From NCBI GenBank assembly GCA_937927565.1, contig CALBDV010000795.1, forward strand, positions 1 through 9,082: a stretch of 9,082 nt of DNA, in the 5' to 3' direction. Source of the stretch: an uncultured Holophagales bacterium (GTDB lineage Bacteria > Acidobacteriota > Thermoanaerobaculia > UBA5066). Numbering within the stretch: position 1 is the first letter of the stretch; every line of letters starts with the position of its first letter. The position numbers and the translations under genes were made by a program. The notes below the pieces were generated by a model, which saw only the letters and a list, made by a program, of their open reading frames with translations, was not told the origin of the DNA and did no database searches. Shown piece by piece: positions 1 through 7,207 of the stretch.

Positions 1-10
1 GGGCACGGAA

Positions 11-68
11 CGTCCTCTTTCGTGTCCGCCCGCACGGCGCCGGCCCGGCACGCAGGTTGAAGAGGACG
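11..68. repeat. Spaced 9-bp inverted repeat upstream of the CsgG-like gene
   Basis: CGTCCTCTT at 11-19 is perfectly complementary to AAGAGGACG at 60-68, with 40 nt between the arms. The right arm overlaps the candidate -35 hexamer. It could be a regulator binding site or a long-loop hairpin, or chance. Nothing else in the sequence decides this. Confidence 0.3.
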
Positions 69-85
69 CAGTGCAGGCAGAAAAT
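57..85 (+). promoter_or_regulatory. Candidate sigma70 promoter of the CsgG-like gene
   Basis: TTGAAG (57-62) and GAAAAT (80-85) are separated by exactly 17 nt and each match the consensus hexamers at 4 of 6 positions. Transcription would begin around 92, giving a short leader that contains the GGAG ribosome binding site at 97-100. The match is modest and was found by eye, so this is only a candidate, but it agrees with choosing ATG 110 as the start. Confidence 0.35.
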
Positions 86-109
86 GCTCGCCCTACGGAG
101 GATCGATTG

Positions 110-1015
110 ATGAAGAAGAACCTCGCCGTGGCGCTCGGCCTCCTCGCGGCCCTCGCCTCGTCCGCCGTGGCGGCCGCAGCCAAGCCACGCGTGGCCGTCA
201 TCGAGTTCAAGGACAAGACGTCCCACTACAGCTGGTACCGCGCCGGGGAGGCCGCCCAGGACATGCTCGTCACCGAGCTCGTCAAGAGCGGGAAGTACCG
301 CGTCATCGAGCGCGAGCAGCTCGCCGCGATCATGCAGGAGAAGGGCCTCTCCCTCTCCGGCGACATCGATCCCAAGACGGCCGTCAAGGCGGGCAAGCTC
401 CTCGGGGTCGAGTACCTCGTCACCGGGGCGCTCACCGAGCTCGGCGTCGCCGACCGGGGGGCACGTGTCCCCGGCGTCTTCGGCATGCCGTCCGTCCGCG
501 TCGGCTCGCAGAAGATGGACGCCTCCATCGACGCCCGGATGATCAGCACGACGACCGGCGAGATCGTCTGGGCCGACACGGCCAAGGAGACGACCTCCGA
601 CGCGAGCGTCTACGTCGCGGGGGCCGGCGGCGGCGTCGAGGACAAGCGCAAGCTCGACCGGGTCCTCCGTCCCGTCGTCGTGAAGCTCGCCGAATCGATG
701 GGGAAGGTCGGCGCCCCGACTTCCGGACTCGGCGGCGCGGGCGACGCCTCCGGAATCGCCGGCAAGATCGCGAAGGTCGAAGGGGGCTCGGTCTTCCTGA
801 ACGTCGGCGCCGAGGCCGGCGTCAAGGAAGGAGACACGTTCGACGTCTACCGGGTCGGCAACGTCATCAAGGACCCCGACACCGGCGAGGTGCTCGGCTC
901 CGACGAGACGAAGGTCGGCCGCGTCAAGATCACGAAAGTGATGGGCGCCCGTCTCTCGACGGCGTCGATCGTCAACGGCTCGGGCTTCAAGGCCGGAGAC
1001 ATGATCAAGAATTGA
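110..1015 (+). CDS. Secreted CsgG-N / FlgT-C-like protein
   Basis: This 301-residue protein starts at ATG 110, preceded by GGAG at 97-100 with 9-nt spacing. An in-frame GTG at 71 would bury the signal peptide and falls inside the candidate promoter, so it is rejected. Residues 1-24 are a Sec signal peptide (KK, Leu/Ala-rich core, AxA-type end). Residues about 26-195 resemble the CsgG/curli-assembly fold: VAVIEFKDKT near the start, then a helix leading to GKYRVIEREQL (61-71), GVEYLVTGALTEL (99-111) and DARMISTTTGEIVW (141-154). A Gly/Ala/Ser-rich linker (about 200-215) leads to a C-terminal domain (about 216-301) that resembles the FlgT C-terminal domain, with VFLNVGAEAGVKEGDTFDVYR and a final GFKAGDMI. 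The protein has no cysteine, so unlike classical CsgG it cannot be a lipoprotein. It is probably periplasmic or envelope-associated. No curli subunit genes are nearby, so a curli role is not supported. Family assignment is good; exact function is unknown. Confidence 0.85.
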   Translation: MKKNLAVALGLLAALASSAVAAAAKPRVAVIEFKDKTSHYSWYRAGEAAQDMLVTELVKSGKYRVIEREQLAAIMQEKGLSLSGDIDPKTAVKAGKLLGVEYLVTGALTELGVADRGARVPGVFGMPSVRVGSQKMDASIDARMISTTTGEIVWADTAKETTSDASVYVAGAGGGVEDKRKLDRVLRPVVVKLAESMGKVGAPTSGLGGAGDASGIAGKIAKVEGGSVFLNVGAEAGVKEGDTFDVYRVGNVIKDPDTGEVLGSDETKVGRVKITKVMGARLSTASIVNGSGFKAGDMIKN

Positions 1016-1093
1016 CGGGCCCGGAGTGACCGGGCGTGCCGCGGTGCCACCGCAGTGCGCCCCGCCCCGGGCTCTGAAAACCCGTTCTGGTCG

Positions 1094-1132
1094 CGGGCGC
1101 GGCGGGTTCCCCGTCGCGCCCGTCTTCTTTTT
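1094..1132 (+). terminator. Rho-independent terminator after the CsgG-like gene
   Basis: The 5' arm GGGCGCGGCGG (1095-1105) pairs with CCGTCGCGCCC (1111-1121) through 11 bp with one G-U wobble. C1094-G1122 adds a pair at the base, and G1106-C1110 can close the loop further. The stem is followed directly by the T-rich run TCTTCTTTTT (1123-1132). It lies about 80 nt after the stop of the CsgG-like gene and just before the end of the convergent kinase gene. On the opposite strand the stem has no immediately adjacent T run, so it is best oriented for the + strand gene. Confidence 0.85.
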
Positions 1133-1135
1133 CCT

Positions 1136-3265
1136 CTAACGCCGGTCGAGGAGCTGGCAAGCCTCCTCGATTCCGTCCGAGCAGCCTTCCCGAAGGAGCG
1201 CCGTGGCCTTCCGGCCATCCCGAAGCTCGACCGCCCTGAGGGCCCGCGCGAAGAGGACCGCCTTGTTGCGCGGGGCCCGTTCGGCGGCGGCATCGAGCTC
1301 TTCGTCGAGATCGCCACGCACGTCGCCGAAGGCCAGGCCCAGGATCCAGTTCGCGTCCGGCCCCGGGTTCTGCCCTTTCCCGCGCATCACCTTCCTCACG
1401 AAGCGGAGGACCCGGCCCCCGGCGGCGCCCGCCGTGTCGACCCGGAAGGCCTCGGCGAGCTGCCGCCACGCCGTGGCGTTGTCGCCGTTCAGGAAGGCGC
1501 TTCCTGCTCTCGTGTAGAGATCGATGAAGAACGCCTCCGGCTCGTCGCTGGTGGAGGAGATCTCCCGCGCCACGCCTCCGGCTTCGGCGAGGGCTTCCCG
1601 GGTCAGCGTCCCCTTCGTCCGGGTCGTATCGAGAGCGACGTAGGCCCGCTCGACGCGGGAGTCGAGGGCCCAGCTCCCCCCGTCGACGAGGGGCTCACGG
1701 CGCGGGAGGGCCAGGTCGCCCCCGTCCGGTTGCACCGGCCCGCGCTCCGCCACGCCCGGCCGCTGAGCCCGGTCCTCGCCGCGGGACATCGTCGATCCTC
1801 CCGTGCTCGCAGACGACCGTTCTTCAGGAGGGGCCGTGGCGTTCGTCGAGCCCGCTTCCGCGACCTGTCCCATCGAGGATCCCGCGCTTCCGGGGGTCCC
1901 GGCTGGGTCCGACGGGGTCGCCGGAGAGGAACCGGCGGAGGCAAAGGCCGCCGGGCTCGCTTCCGTCGCCGTCTCCGTTCCGGCTCCCGAGCCCGGCCCC
2001 GCGTCCGTGGTCGGCGTTTCCGACGGAACGGCCTCCTGTTCGACGTTTGCGAGCGTTGCCGCCGTCACAGGCGGGGCTCCGCCGTCCTTTCCAGGCGCGA
2101 ATCGTGTCCACGCAAACCAGCCCCCGCCGCCGAGCACCGCGAGGACGACGACCGCCGCCACGGCGAGGAGGGCGGGGTTCGTCCCGCCCTTTCGCCGGGC
2201 AGCCGGCGGAGGGGGTGGAAGCGAGGCCGCGGCCGCCATCTTCGCCTCAGGCGCAGAGATGCCTGCGCCCGAGACGACGTTGGCGTTCGCCGTGACCACC
2301 GTCGGGAGGTTCTCGGCGGGTCCCGCTCCCTGGGTCTGGAGGAACGTCGGCGCGCCGTGGATCGTGGGCGCTCCCGGCGGCGGCGGCGGGACCGCGCGCA
2401 CCGGAGCCGAGACCGCGGCGGTCGTACCGAGGGAGAGCCCGAAGACGGCGGCGAGTGCCGTCACGAGCTCCGTGCAGCTGCCATAGCGCTGGGCCGCGTT
2501 CTTCGAGAGCCCGCGAGAGAGAACGTCGTCGACGCCCGGCGGGAGGCCTCCGATGAACGAGGTCACCGGCTCGGGCGGAACGCTGACGTGCTGGTGGAGG
2601 ACCGCGAGCGGCGTGTCCGCCTTGAAGGGAACACGCCCCGTCAGCATCTCGAAGGCGATGCAGGCGAGGGCGTACTGGTCGGCCCTCGCGTCGAGCGCTT
2701 TCCCCATCGCCTGTTCCGGCGCCATGTACGACGGCGTCCCCATGACGGTCCCCGTGGCGGTGAGTCCCGAAACCGAGTCGGCGCTGCGCGCGAGGCCGAA
2801 GTCGGCGAGGAGGGGCCGACCGGACGAGTCGAGGAGGACGTTCCCCGGCTTGACGTCGCGGTGGAGTATTCCCTTCGAATGCGCGTGGTCGAGGGCGGCC
2901 GCGATCGCGGCGAGCCAGGGCACGGCCTCGGCAGGCGGCACCGGTCCCTTGATCCTCTCCTTGAGCGAGCCTCCGGAGACGAGGGGCATCACGAGGTACG
3001 AGACGTCCTTCCCCCCGAGGGGTGCCGTCCCGAAGTCGTAGACGGAGAGGATGTTCGGGTGCTCGAGCCCCGCCACGAGGCGGGCTTCCCGGAGGAACCG
3101 CTCCGCGAAGGTCGGGTCGGCGGCGATCGGATCGTGGATGACCTTGACGGCGACGGTCCGGTGGAGAGTCTGGTCCTCGGCTCGCCAGACTTCCGACATT
3201 CCGCCGGCGCCGGCGCGCTCGAGGAGGCGATATCGACCCAGGAGGGTTCCGGGGGTTACGGCCAT
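1136..3265 (-). CDS. Transmembrane PknB-like Ser/Thr protein kinase
   Basis: This 709-residue kinase starts at ATG 3265, with GAGG five nucleotides upstream; another in-frame ATG at 3292 adds nine unlike residues and is less likely. The cytoplasmic kinase domain spans about 12-275. It has the Gly loop GAGGMSEV (19-26; M. tuberculosis PknB also has MSEV), K41, E60, HRDVKPGN (135-142), DFG (155-157) and APE (182-184). All key catalytic residues are present, so it should be active. T169 and T171 align with the PknB activation-loop phosphosites. A Pro/Ala-rich juxtamembrane stretch (about 286-362) leads to one membrane helix (about 364-386). An Ala/Ser/Thr/Gly-rich linker (about 388-527) follows, then a helical, weakly TPR/Sel1-like domain (about 528-709) on the outer face. 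It has no PASTA repeats. The domain presumably senses an envelope signal; ligand and substrates are unknown. It is convergent with the CsgG-like gene and ends with TAG. Confidence 0.95.
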   Translation of the reverse strand: MAVTPGTLLGRYRLLERAGAGGMSEVWRAEDQTLHRTVAVKVIHDPIAADPTFAERFLREARLVAGLEHPNILSVYDFGTAPLGGKDVSYLVMPLVSGGSLKERIKGPVPPAEAVPWLAAIAAALDHAHSKGILHRDVKPGNVLLDSSGRPLLADFGLARSADSVSGLTATGTVMGTPSYMAPEQAMGKALDARADQYALACIAFEMLTGRVPFKADTPLAVLHQHVSVPPEPVTSFIGGLPPGVDDVLSRGLSKNAAQRYGSCTELVTALAAVFGLSLGTTAAVSAPVRAVPPPPPGAPTIHGAPTFLQTQGAGPAENLPTVVTANANVVSGAGISAPEAKMAAAASLPPPPPAARRKGGTNPALLAVAAVVVLAVLGGGGWFAWTRFAPGKDGGAPPVTAATLANVEQEAVPSETPTTDAGPGSGAGTETATEASPAAFASAGSSPATPSDPAGTPGSAGSSMGQVAEAGSTNATAPPEERSSASTGGSTMSRGEDRAQRPGVAERGPVQPDGGDLALPRREPLVDGGSWALDSRVERAYVALDTTRTKGTLTREALAEAGGVAREISSTSDEPEAFFIDLYTRAGSAFLNGDNATAWRQLAEAFRVDTAGAAGGRVLRFVRKVMRGKGQNPGPDANWILGLAFGDVRGDLDEELDAAAERAPRNKAVLFARALRAVELRDGRKATALLREGCSDGIEEACQLLDRR

Positions 3266-3309
3266 GGCGTCCTCGTTTCTCTGCCTTAGCATACGACCTC
3301 GGGGCCCCC

Positions 3310-4140
3310 GTGAGTGAGAAGCGCGTCACGCACCTTCACGATCGCGCCGCCCTCGGGAGGCGGTTCGTCTACGTCGTCCGCTCACGAAGGTCGGGCGGCC
3401 TCTCCGTCGGAATCAACCTCGATCCGCAGCAGACCTGCAACTTCGACTGCGTCTACTGCGAGGTGATCGACCGGCGGGCGATCGCCCGCCACGTGGGACG
3501 CCCGCCGATCCTCGCCACCGAGATCGTGACCGAGCTCTCGACGGCCCTGGCCTCCCTTCGCGGCGGCACCGAGACGCCGCGGGACATCGCCTTCGCCGGC
3601 GACGGCGAGCCCTCCACCTTCGACGGATTCCTCCCGCTCGCGCAGGAGGTGTTCGACGTCCGGGACGCCTCCGGGCTTGCCGGCATCCCGGTGATCCTGA
3701 TCACGAACGGCTCCGGCCTCGGCCGGACCGAGATGCGGGAGGCGCACGACCTCTTCGCCGCGCGCGGAGGCCTCTTCTGGATCAAGCTCGACGCGGGGAC
3801 GCAGCCGTTCTACCGAGCCGTCTGCCGGACGTCGGTGCCGTTCGAACGAATCCTCGCGAACCTCGCCAGCGCGGCGCGCCGCCACCCCGTCGTCGTCCAG
3901 TCGATGTTCTTCCGGTCGGACGAGCTCGGCCCGCCTTCAGCCGCGGAGATCGAGGCCTGGACCGACCGCCTCGCCGGGGTCGTGCGGGACGGCGGCTCGC
4001 TCGCGGCGGTGCAGGTCTGCACGGTTGCGCGGGAGACGATGGAGGCCGGCGTTCATCCGCTTTCGGCGGACGCCCTCGAGGCGATCGCCCGGGCCGCGCG
4101 CCAGGTCCTCCACGACGTTCCCGTCGGGTTCTACCCCTGA
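3310..4140 (+). CDS. Small radical SAM protein, possibly TYW1-like (COG0731)
   Basis: This 276-residue protein has the radical SAM cluster motif CNFDCVYC (C43, C47, C50; CxxxCxxC), which binds a 4Fe-4S cluster and S-adenosylmethionine. GDGEPS (97-102) is the family's SAM-contacting GEP region. ILITNGSGL (129-137) and IKLDAG (158-163) follow as expected strands of the partial TIM barrel. The lead-in GLSVGINLDPQQTC before the cluster resembles the COG0731 group, which includes wyosine-type tRNA enzymes, but this assignment is from memory of motifs. No C-terminal cysteine-rich auxiliary cluster is visible. The start is GTG 3310 with no clear Shine-Dalgarno sequence; no better downstream start is seen. 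It is divergent from the kinase (44 bp) and stands alone, so neighbours give no clue to the substrate. It is cytoplasmic. Radical SAM membership is near certain; reaction unknown. Confidence 0.9.
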   Translation: MSEKRVTHLHDRAALGRRFVYVVRSRRSGGLSVGINLDPQQTCNFDCVYCEVIDRRAIARHVGRPPILATEIVTELSTALASLRGGTETPRDIAFAGDGEPSTFDGFLPLAQEVFDVRDASGLAGIPVILITNGSGLGRTEMREAHDLFAARGGLFWIKLDAGTQPFYRAVCRTSVPFERILANLASAARRHPVVVQSMFFRSDELGPPSAAEIEAWTDRLAGVVRDGGSLAAVQVCTVARETMEAGVHPLSADALEAIARAARQVLHDVPVGFYP

Positions 4141-4153
4141 CCCTCGGACCGCG

Positions 4154-6664
4154 CTAGAAGGCGTCGCCAAGGTCCGCCTCGGCGAGGGCCCCGTAGAGGG
4201 AGATCGTCCCGGGGCCGTGTCGGGCGGCGTCGTCCAGGGCCTCCTCTGCACGCGACAGGAGACTCGCCGTGTCGAACGCGTCCTCGGGATACGAGGCGAG
4301 CCCGATCGTCAGCGAGAACTTGAGGCCCGTCGCTTCGAGCCGTGGATCGAAAGCCGACATGAAGTTCTTCTGGATCGCCTCCGCGGCCCGCTGCCCCGTC
4401 ACCTTGTTCGCCTCGAAGATGAGGATCCAGAAGCGGTCGCCCTTGCCTCGCCCGACGATGTTCACGGATCGCGTCGCCCGGACGAGCTGCGCGGCGACCT
4501 TCGGCAGGAGGGAGTCGCCGTAGGGGACGCCGAACCGCTGGCCCGCCTCCGCGAGCCCGTCCACGCAGAGATGGGCCACGGAAAGGGGCTGGCCGCTCCG
4601 CTCGGCGCGGCGGAGCTCCGACTCGAGACGCCTGAGGATGGCCCCCTGGTTGTGGAGGCCCGTCACACCGTCGCGCTCGGTCTGCTGCTCGATGATCTTC
4701 ATGAGACGCGAGTTGTGGAGGGCGACAGCGGCCGCGTCCGCGAGGAGGGAGAGCCGTCCGCCGAGCTCCGAGGGCCACGTGCTGCCCTGGGAGCGGAACG
4801 CCCAGGTCAGGACGCCGATCTGCTCGTCCTGGTAGAGGAGGGGAACGGCTGCGGCGCGCAGGTTCCCATGACCGGCACTGGTCGCCACGGCCGGGTAGAG
4901 AGTGGCGATCTCCTTCTCGTCCACGAGAACGAGGGTCTTCTCGAGCCAGGCGCGGACGACGGGGTGGTCGGAGCTCTCGGTCGGGATCGAGCGGAGCCCG
5001 TCGCTGCTTCCGTCGCTCCCCCAGTGCGCGAGGACTCGGAGCGATTTCGTCTGGGCGTCGGCGTCCCAGAACTGCGCGCTCGTACCGGAAAGGAGCGCCA
5101 CGGCCTGCTCGCAGAGAGTGTGCTTGATCCGGGGGCCGTCGAAGGTCGTGGTGAAGGACCGACCGACCTCGCGAAGGCGGTCGAGGAAACGGTAGGAGTC
5201 GCGCTCGCGCTGCAAGAGCCGGGCCGACGTCACCGCGAGGGAGACCTCGACCGCGAGCGCCTGAAACGAGCGGAGCATGGGCGGGCCGAAGGCCCATGGT
5301 CGGCCGGCGCCGAGTCCGACGAGAACGCCTACGATCTCGCCGCGGGACGCAAGCGGAACGGCGACGAGGCTCAGCGGTCGCGGGAGGTCCTTCGCCGCCT
5401 CGGGTGCCGGGACGAGATCGAGGCCGTGATCTCCGGCGGCGACATCGGGCAGGAGGGTGTAGGACCCCTCGGCGGAGAGGAGCTCGAAGAGCGCGGGCGG
5501 AATTTCGTCGCGGTTGCGGCCGGTCGGGCGCCCACCCCCTTTCCAGTAGAACGCCGAAGGGCCCGGGAGCTGGTCGAGCGGGTGAAGCTGCACGGCGCAG
5601 AGTTCGAGGTCGAAGTGGGAACCGATCTCCTCGGCGGTCCGGTCGAGGATGGCTTCCAGCTCCGTCAGACCGCCAAGGGCGGCGTGAACGCGATTGACGA
5701 ACGCCACCCGCTCGGCATTGCGCCGCTCGGCCTCGACGAGCCGCGCCTTCTCGAGCGCTCCAGCGGCGAGGCGGGCGAGCTCCTGGACGAGCCGCATCTC
5801 CTGCGGGGTGAGGACGAAGACCCCCCGTCGCGACATCGTCAGGAAGCCGAACACCGTGTCTCCCTGCTCGAGGGGGATGGCGAGGCGGCGACGGCGGCGG
5901 GGGCCCTTGCTGTCGTCGGCGTCGGCGTCGTCGTCGTCGAAGGCGGGGCCGTGAGCCGCGAGCGACCGGACGAGGATGCCGTCGTCGTCGATCGACCGGC
6001 GCTGCCCGGGTACGAACCCGCCGGCGGAGCCCGGAGAGGTTCCCTGCCCGAGGATGTGTTCTATCTCTCTCTGCTCGGGGTGGTACCGGAAGGCCTGCAC
6101 CTGGTCGAACTCGAGCTGACGCTGGAGCGAAGCCGCCGTCAGGCGGACGACCTCGTCCGCGTTCAGCGTGTGCAGGGCCCCGGAGGCGAGCTCGAAGAGG
6201 GCGACGGCCTCCTCTCTTCGCTTCACGAGCGTGGCGACGCTTCGCTCGCGTTCCAGGATCCGTCCGAAGATCTGAGCGAAGGAGCGGATTCCCTCGTCGA
6301 CGTCGACACCCTTGCCCGACGACAGGGGAAGTGAGACGCCGAAGGAACCGCTGACGTGATCGCCCACCTTCACCGGAGCACAGACGAAGATGAGCCCCGA
6401 CTCGACGACACGCTTCTCGCGCCCGTCCGTCAGGAGCGCCTCGAGGACGCGTGCGAGCTTCTGCTCGGCGGCCGTCGCGACGATCGAGGCACCGGCCCGG
6501 CTGATCGACGGGGCGCCGCCGGCAGGCTGGAGCGCGACCGCGACGGCGTCGAAGAAGCGCAGGGCCGTATCCAGGACGGTCCCGATCGACTCGTCGAGGA
6601 ACCGCCCCTCGGAGAGGACGGATTCGAACGCCTTCAGGAGGGCGAGATCACGATTGGTCGGCAC
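4154..6664 (-). CDS. Multi-GAF signalling protein with degenerate GGDEF domain
   Basis: This soluble 836-residue protein starts at GTG 6664; an in-frame TGA lies 13 codons upstream, and GGAG sits 12 nt before the start. Four GAF-like regions are visible at about 5-140, 150-306, 325-485 and 495-652, joined by helical linkers such as ALEKARLVEAERRNAERV. The GAF calls rest on pattern (core strands ending in laiPL or vavPL, then G-x-L/F); the first is weakest. Residues about 660-825 have the GGDEF fold, starting DGVTGLHNQ, but the signature is KGDRF (741-745) instead of GGDEF. The N/D of the FKxIND motif are missing and the late AK..GRNRV motif reads AARHGPGTI. The inhibitory RxxD site is RSVN (732-735). 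Diguanylate cyclase activity is therefore unlikely; it may bind nucleotide or protein as a regulatory module. GAF2 carries an acidic-then-basic insertion (243-260). It has no membrane helix. It is convergent with the radical SAM gene and 72 bp downstream of the MauE-like gene. Confidence 0.9.
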   Translation of the reverse strand: MPTNRDLALLKAFESVLSEGRFLDESIGTVLDTALRFFDAVAVALQPAGGAPSISRAGASIVATAAEQKLARVLEALLTDGREKRVVESGLIFVCAPVKVGDHVSGSFGVSLPLSSGKGVDVDEGIRSFAQIFGRILERERSVATLVKRREEAVALFELASGALHTLNADEVVRLTAASLQRQLEFDQVQAFRYHPEQREIEHILGQGTSPGSAGGFVPGQRRSIDDDGILVRSLAAHGPAFDDDDADADDSKGPRRRRRLAIPLEQGDTVFGFLTMSRRGVFVLTPQEMRLVQELARLAAGALEKARLVEAERRNAERVAFVNRVHAALGGLTELEAILDRTAEEIGSHFDLELCAVQLHPLDQLPGPSAFYWKGGGRPTGRNRDEIPPALFELLSAEGSYTLLPDVAAGDHGLDLVPAPEAAKDLPRPLSLVAVPLASRGEIVGVLVGLGAGRPWAFGPPMLRSFQALAVEVSLAVTSARLLQRERDSYRFLDRLREVGRSFTTTFDGPRIKHTLCEQAVALLSGTSAQFWDADAQTKSLRVLAHWGSDGSSDGLRSIPTESSDHPVVRAWLEKTLVLVDEKEIATLYPAVATSAGHGNLRAAAVPLLYQDEQIGVLTWAFRSQGSTWPSELGGRLSLLADAAAVALHNSRLMKIIEQQTERDGVTGLHNQGAILRRLESELRRAERSGQPLSVAHLCVDGLAEAGQRFGVPYGDSLLPKVAAQLVRATRSVNIVGRGKGDRFWILIFEANKVTGQRAAEAIQKNFMSAFDPRLEATGLKFSLTIGLASYPEDAFDTASLLSRAEEALDDAARHGPGTISLYGALAEADLGDAF
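5885..5938 (-). repeat. Low-complexity triplet tract encoding an Asp-rich then Arg-rich loop
   Basis: Within GAF2 of the multi-GAF protein, GAC/GCC-type triplets (5912-5938) encode DDDDADADD (243-251). Arg codons follow at 5885-5899 and encode RRRRR (256-260), just before the LAIPL strand. The run is a simple-sequence expansion probably forming a surface loop. It stays in frame, so the gene is intact. Confidence 0.7.
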
Positions 6665-6699
6665 GGCTGCGACGTTCTCCCGAGGTTGCTCAGACCGGA

Positions 6700-6705
6700 A
6701 TCATA
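6700..6705 (-). promoter_or_regulatory. Candidate -10 element of the multi-GAF gene
   Basis: TATGAT, read on the minus strand, matches the -10 consensus at 5 of 6 positions. It lies in the 72-bp gap between the MauE-like stop and the GTG at 6664, and would give a leader of about 30 nt. No convincing -35 hexamer is found at 16-18 nt, so the gene may instead be read through from the MauE-like gene. Confidence 0.25.
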
Positions 6706-6736
6706 GCCGGGATCTCCGTCCGGCGGCAGAGGGGTT

Positions 6737-7207
6737 CTAGGCCGCCTCGTTTCCCTCCGCGCGGTCTGCTCCGAGGAGCCCCTGGGCGACGAGGAGGAGC
6801 ATTCCGACGTCGCGGAGGATCACCATCCACATGTCGTGGAACTTCTCGGCCACGCTCTTCCCGGCATCGGCCACGTCGAAGCAGCCGCAGTCGATGGCGT
6901 TGCCCCGGAGGAGATTGATGGAAATCGCCACGATGAAGACGACGAGGAGAGCGCCGACGAGCGAGGCCGCGGTCCTCCGCCAGATGCCGCAGATGAGCGC
7001 GACCCCCATCAGCAGCTCGGCCCACGGCATCGTCAGCGTCGCCAGATTCACGAGCGGCCCGGGAAGGAGCCGGTAGTTGTAGACCATGTGGGCGAAGGAG
7101 GGCGGGTCCGCGATCTTGGGCAGGGCCGCGACGATGAAGAAGATGCCCAGCGCGATCTGGGTCCTTACCGTGAGCCAGGGATGCGTCAGGGCCTCCCGGA
7201 TCGTCAC
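6737..7207 (-). CDS. DoxX/MauE-family membrane protein
   Basis: This 156-residue inner-membrane protein has four predicted helices, at about 15-33, 53-75, 80-100 and 127-146. Between helices 3 and 4 is NAIDCGCFD, with C107 and C109, the kind of cysteine pair seen in MauE-type members of the DoxX-like superfamily. MauE takes part in methylamine dehydrogenase maturation, but relatives occur widely outside that pathway, and no mau genes are seen here. The paired cysteines and partner gene suggest passing thiol or sulfur equivalents across or at the membrane; this is inference. The GTG start (7207-7205) overlaps the TGA of the rhodanese gene (7206-7204) in a GTGA arrangement, which fixes the start and implies translational coupling. 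It ends with TAG at 6737. Confidence 0.88.
   Translation of the reverse strand: MTIREALTHPWLTVRTQIALGIFFIVAALPKIADPPSFAHMVYNYRLLPGPLVNLATLTMPWAELLMGVALICGIWRRTAASLVGALLVVFIVAISINLLRGNAIDCGCFDVADAGKSVAEKFHDMWMVILRDVGMLLLVAQGLLGADRAEGNEAA

Noticed and set aside
71..109. Upstream GTG start for the CsgG-like gene
   Set aside because: It would put 13 polar residues before the signal peptide, lacks a ribosome binding site, and lies within the candidate promoter.
1029..1056. GC-rich palindrome GCGGTGCCACCGC as a second terminator
   Set aside because: The loop would be too small for full pairing and no T run follows; the hairpin at 1094-1132 explains termination better.
3119..3265. Variant glycine loop of the kinase (Ser in place of the third Gly) as a sign of a pseudokinase
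   Set aside because: M. tuberculosis PknB, an active kinase, has the same GGMSEV sequence, and K41, E60, D137 and D155 are all present.
1055..3289. A 744-codon open frame on the + strand opposite the kinase gene
   Set aside because: Its product is Arg/Gly/Glu-rich low-complexity sequence with no recognisable domain, while the minus frame encodes a complete kinase with all catalytic motifs. Long antisense frames are expected in high-GC DNA.
2247..3329. A 360-codon minus-strand open frame overlapping the kinase in another frame
   Set aside because: The product is Arg/Pro/Gly-rich, in a shifted frame of the kinase domain, with no motif of its own.
4141..4153. Terminator between the convergent radical SAM and multi-GAF genes
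   Set aside because: The gap is only 13 bp and shows no stem with a T run on either strand.
4025..6334. A 769-codon open frame on the + strand opposite the multi-GAF gene
   Set aside because: It starts inside the radical SAM gene, has no domain signal, and is biased to Arg/Glu/Gly/Leu as expected from complementing a GC-rich coding frame.
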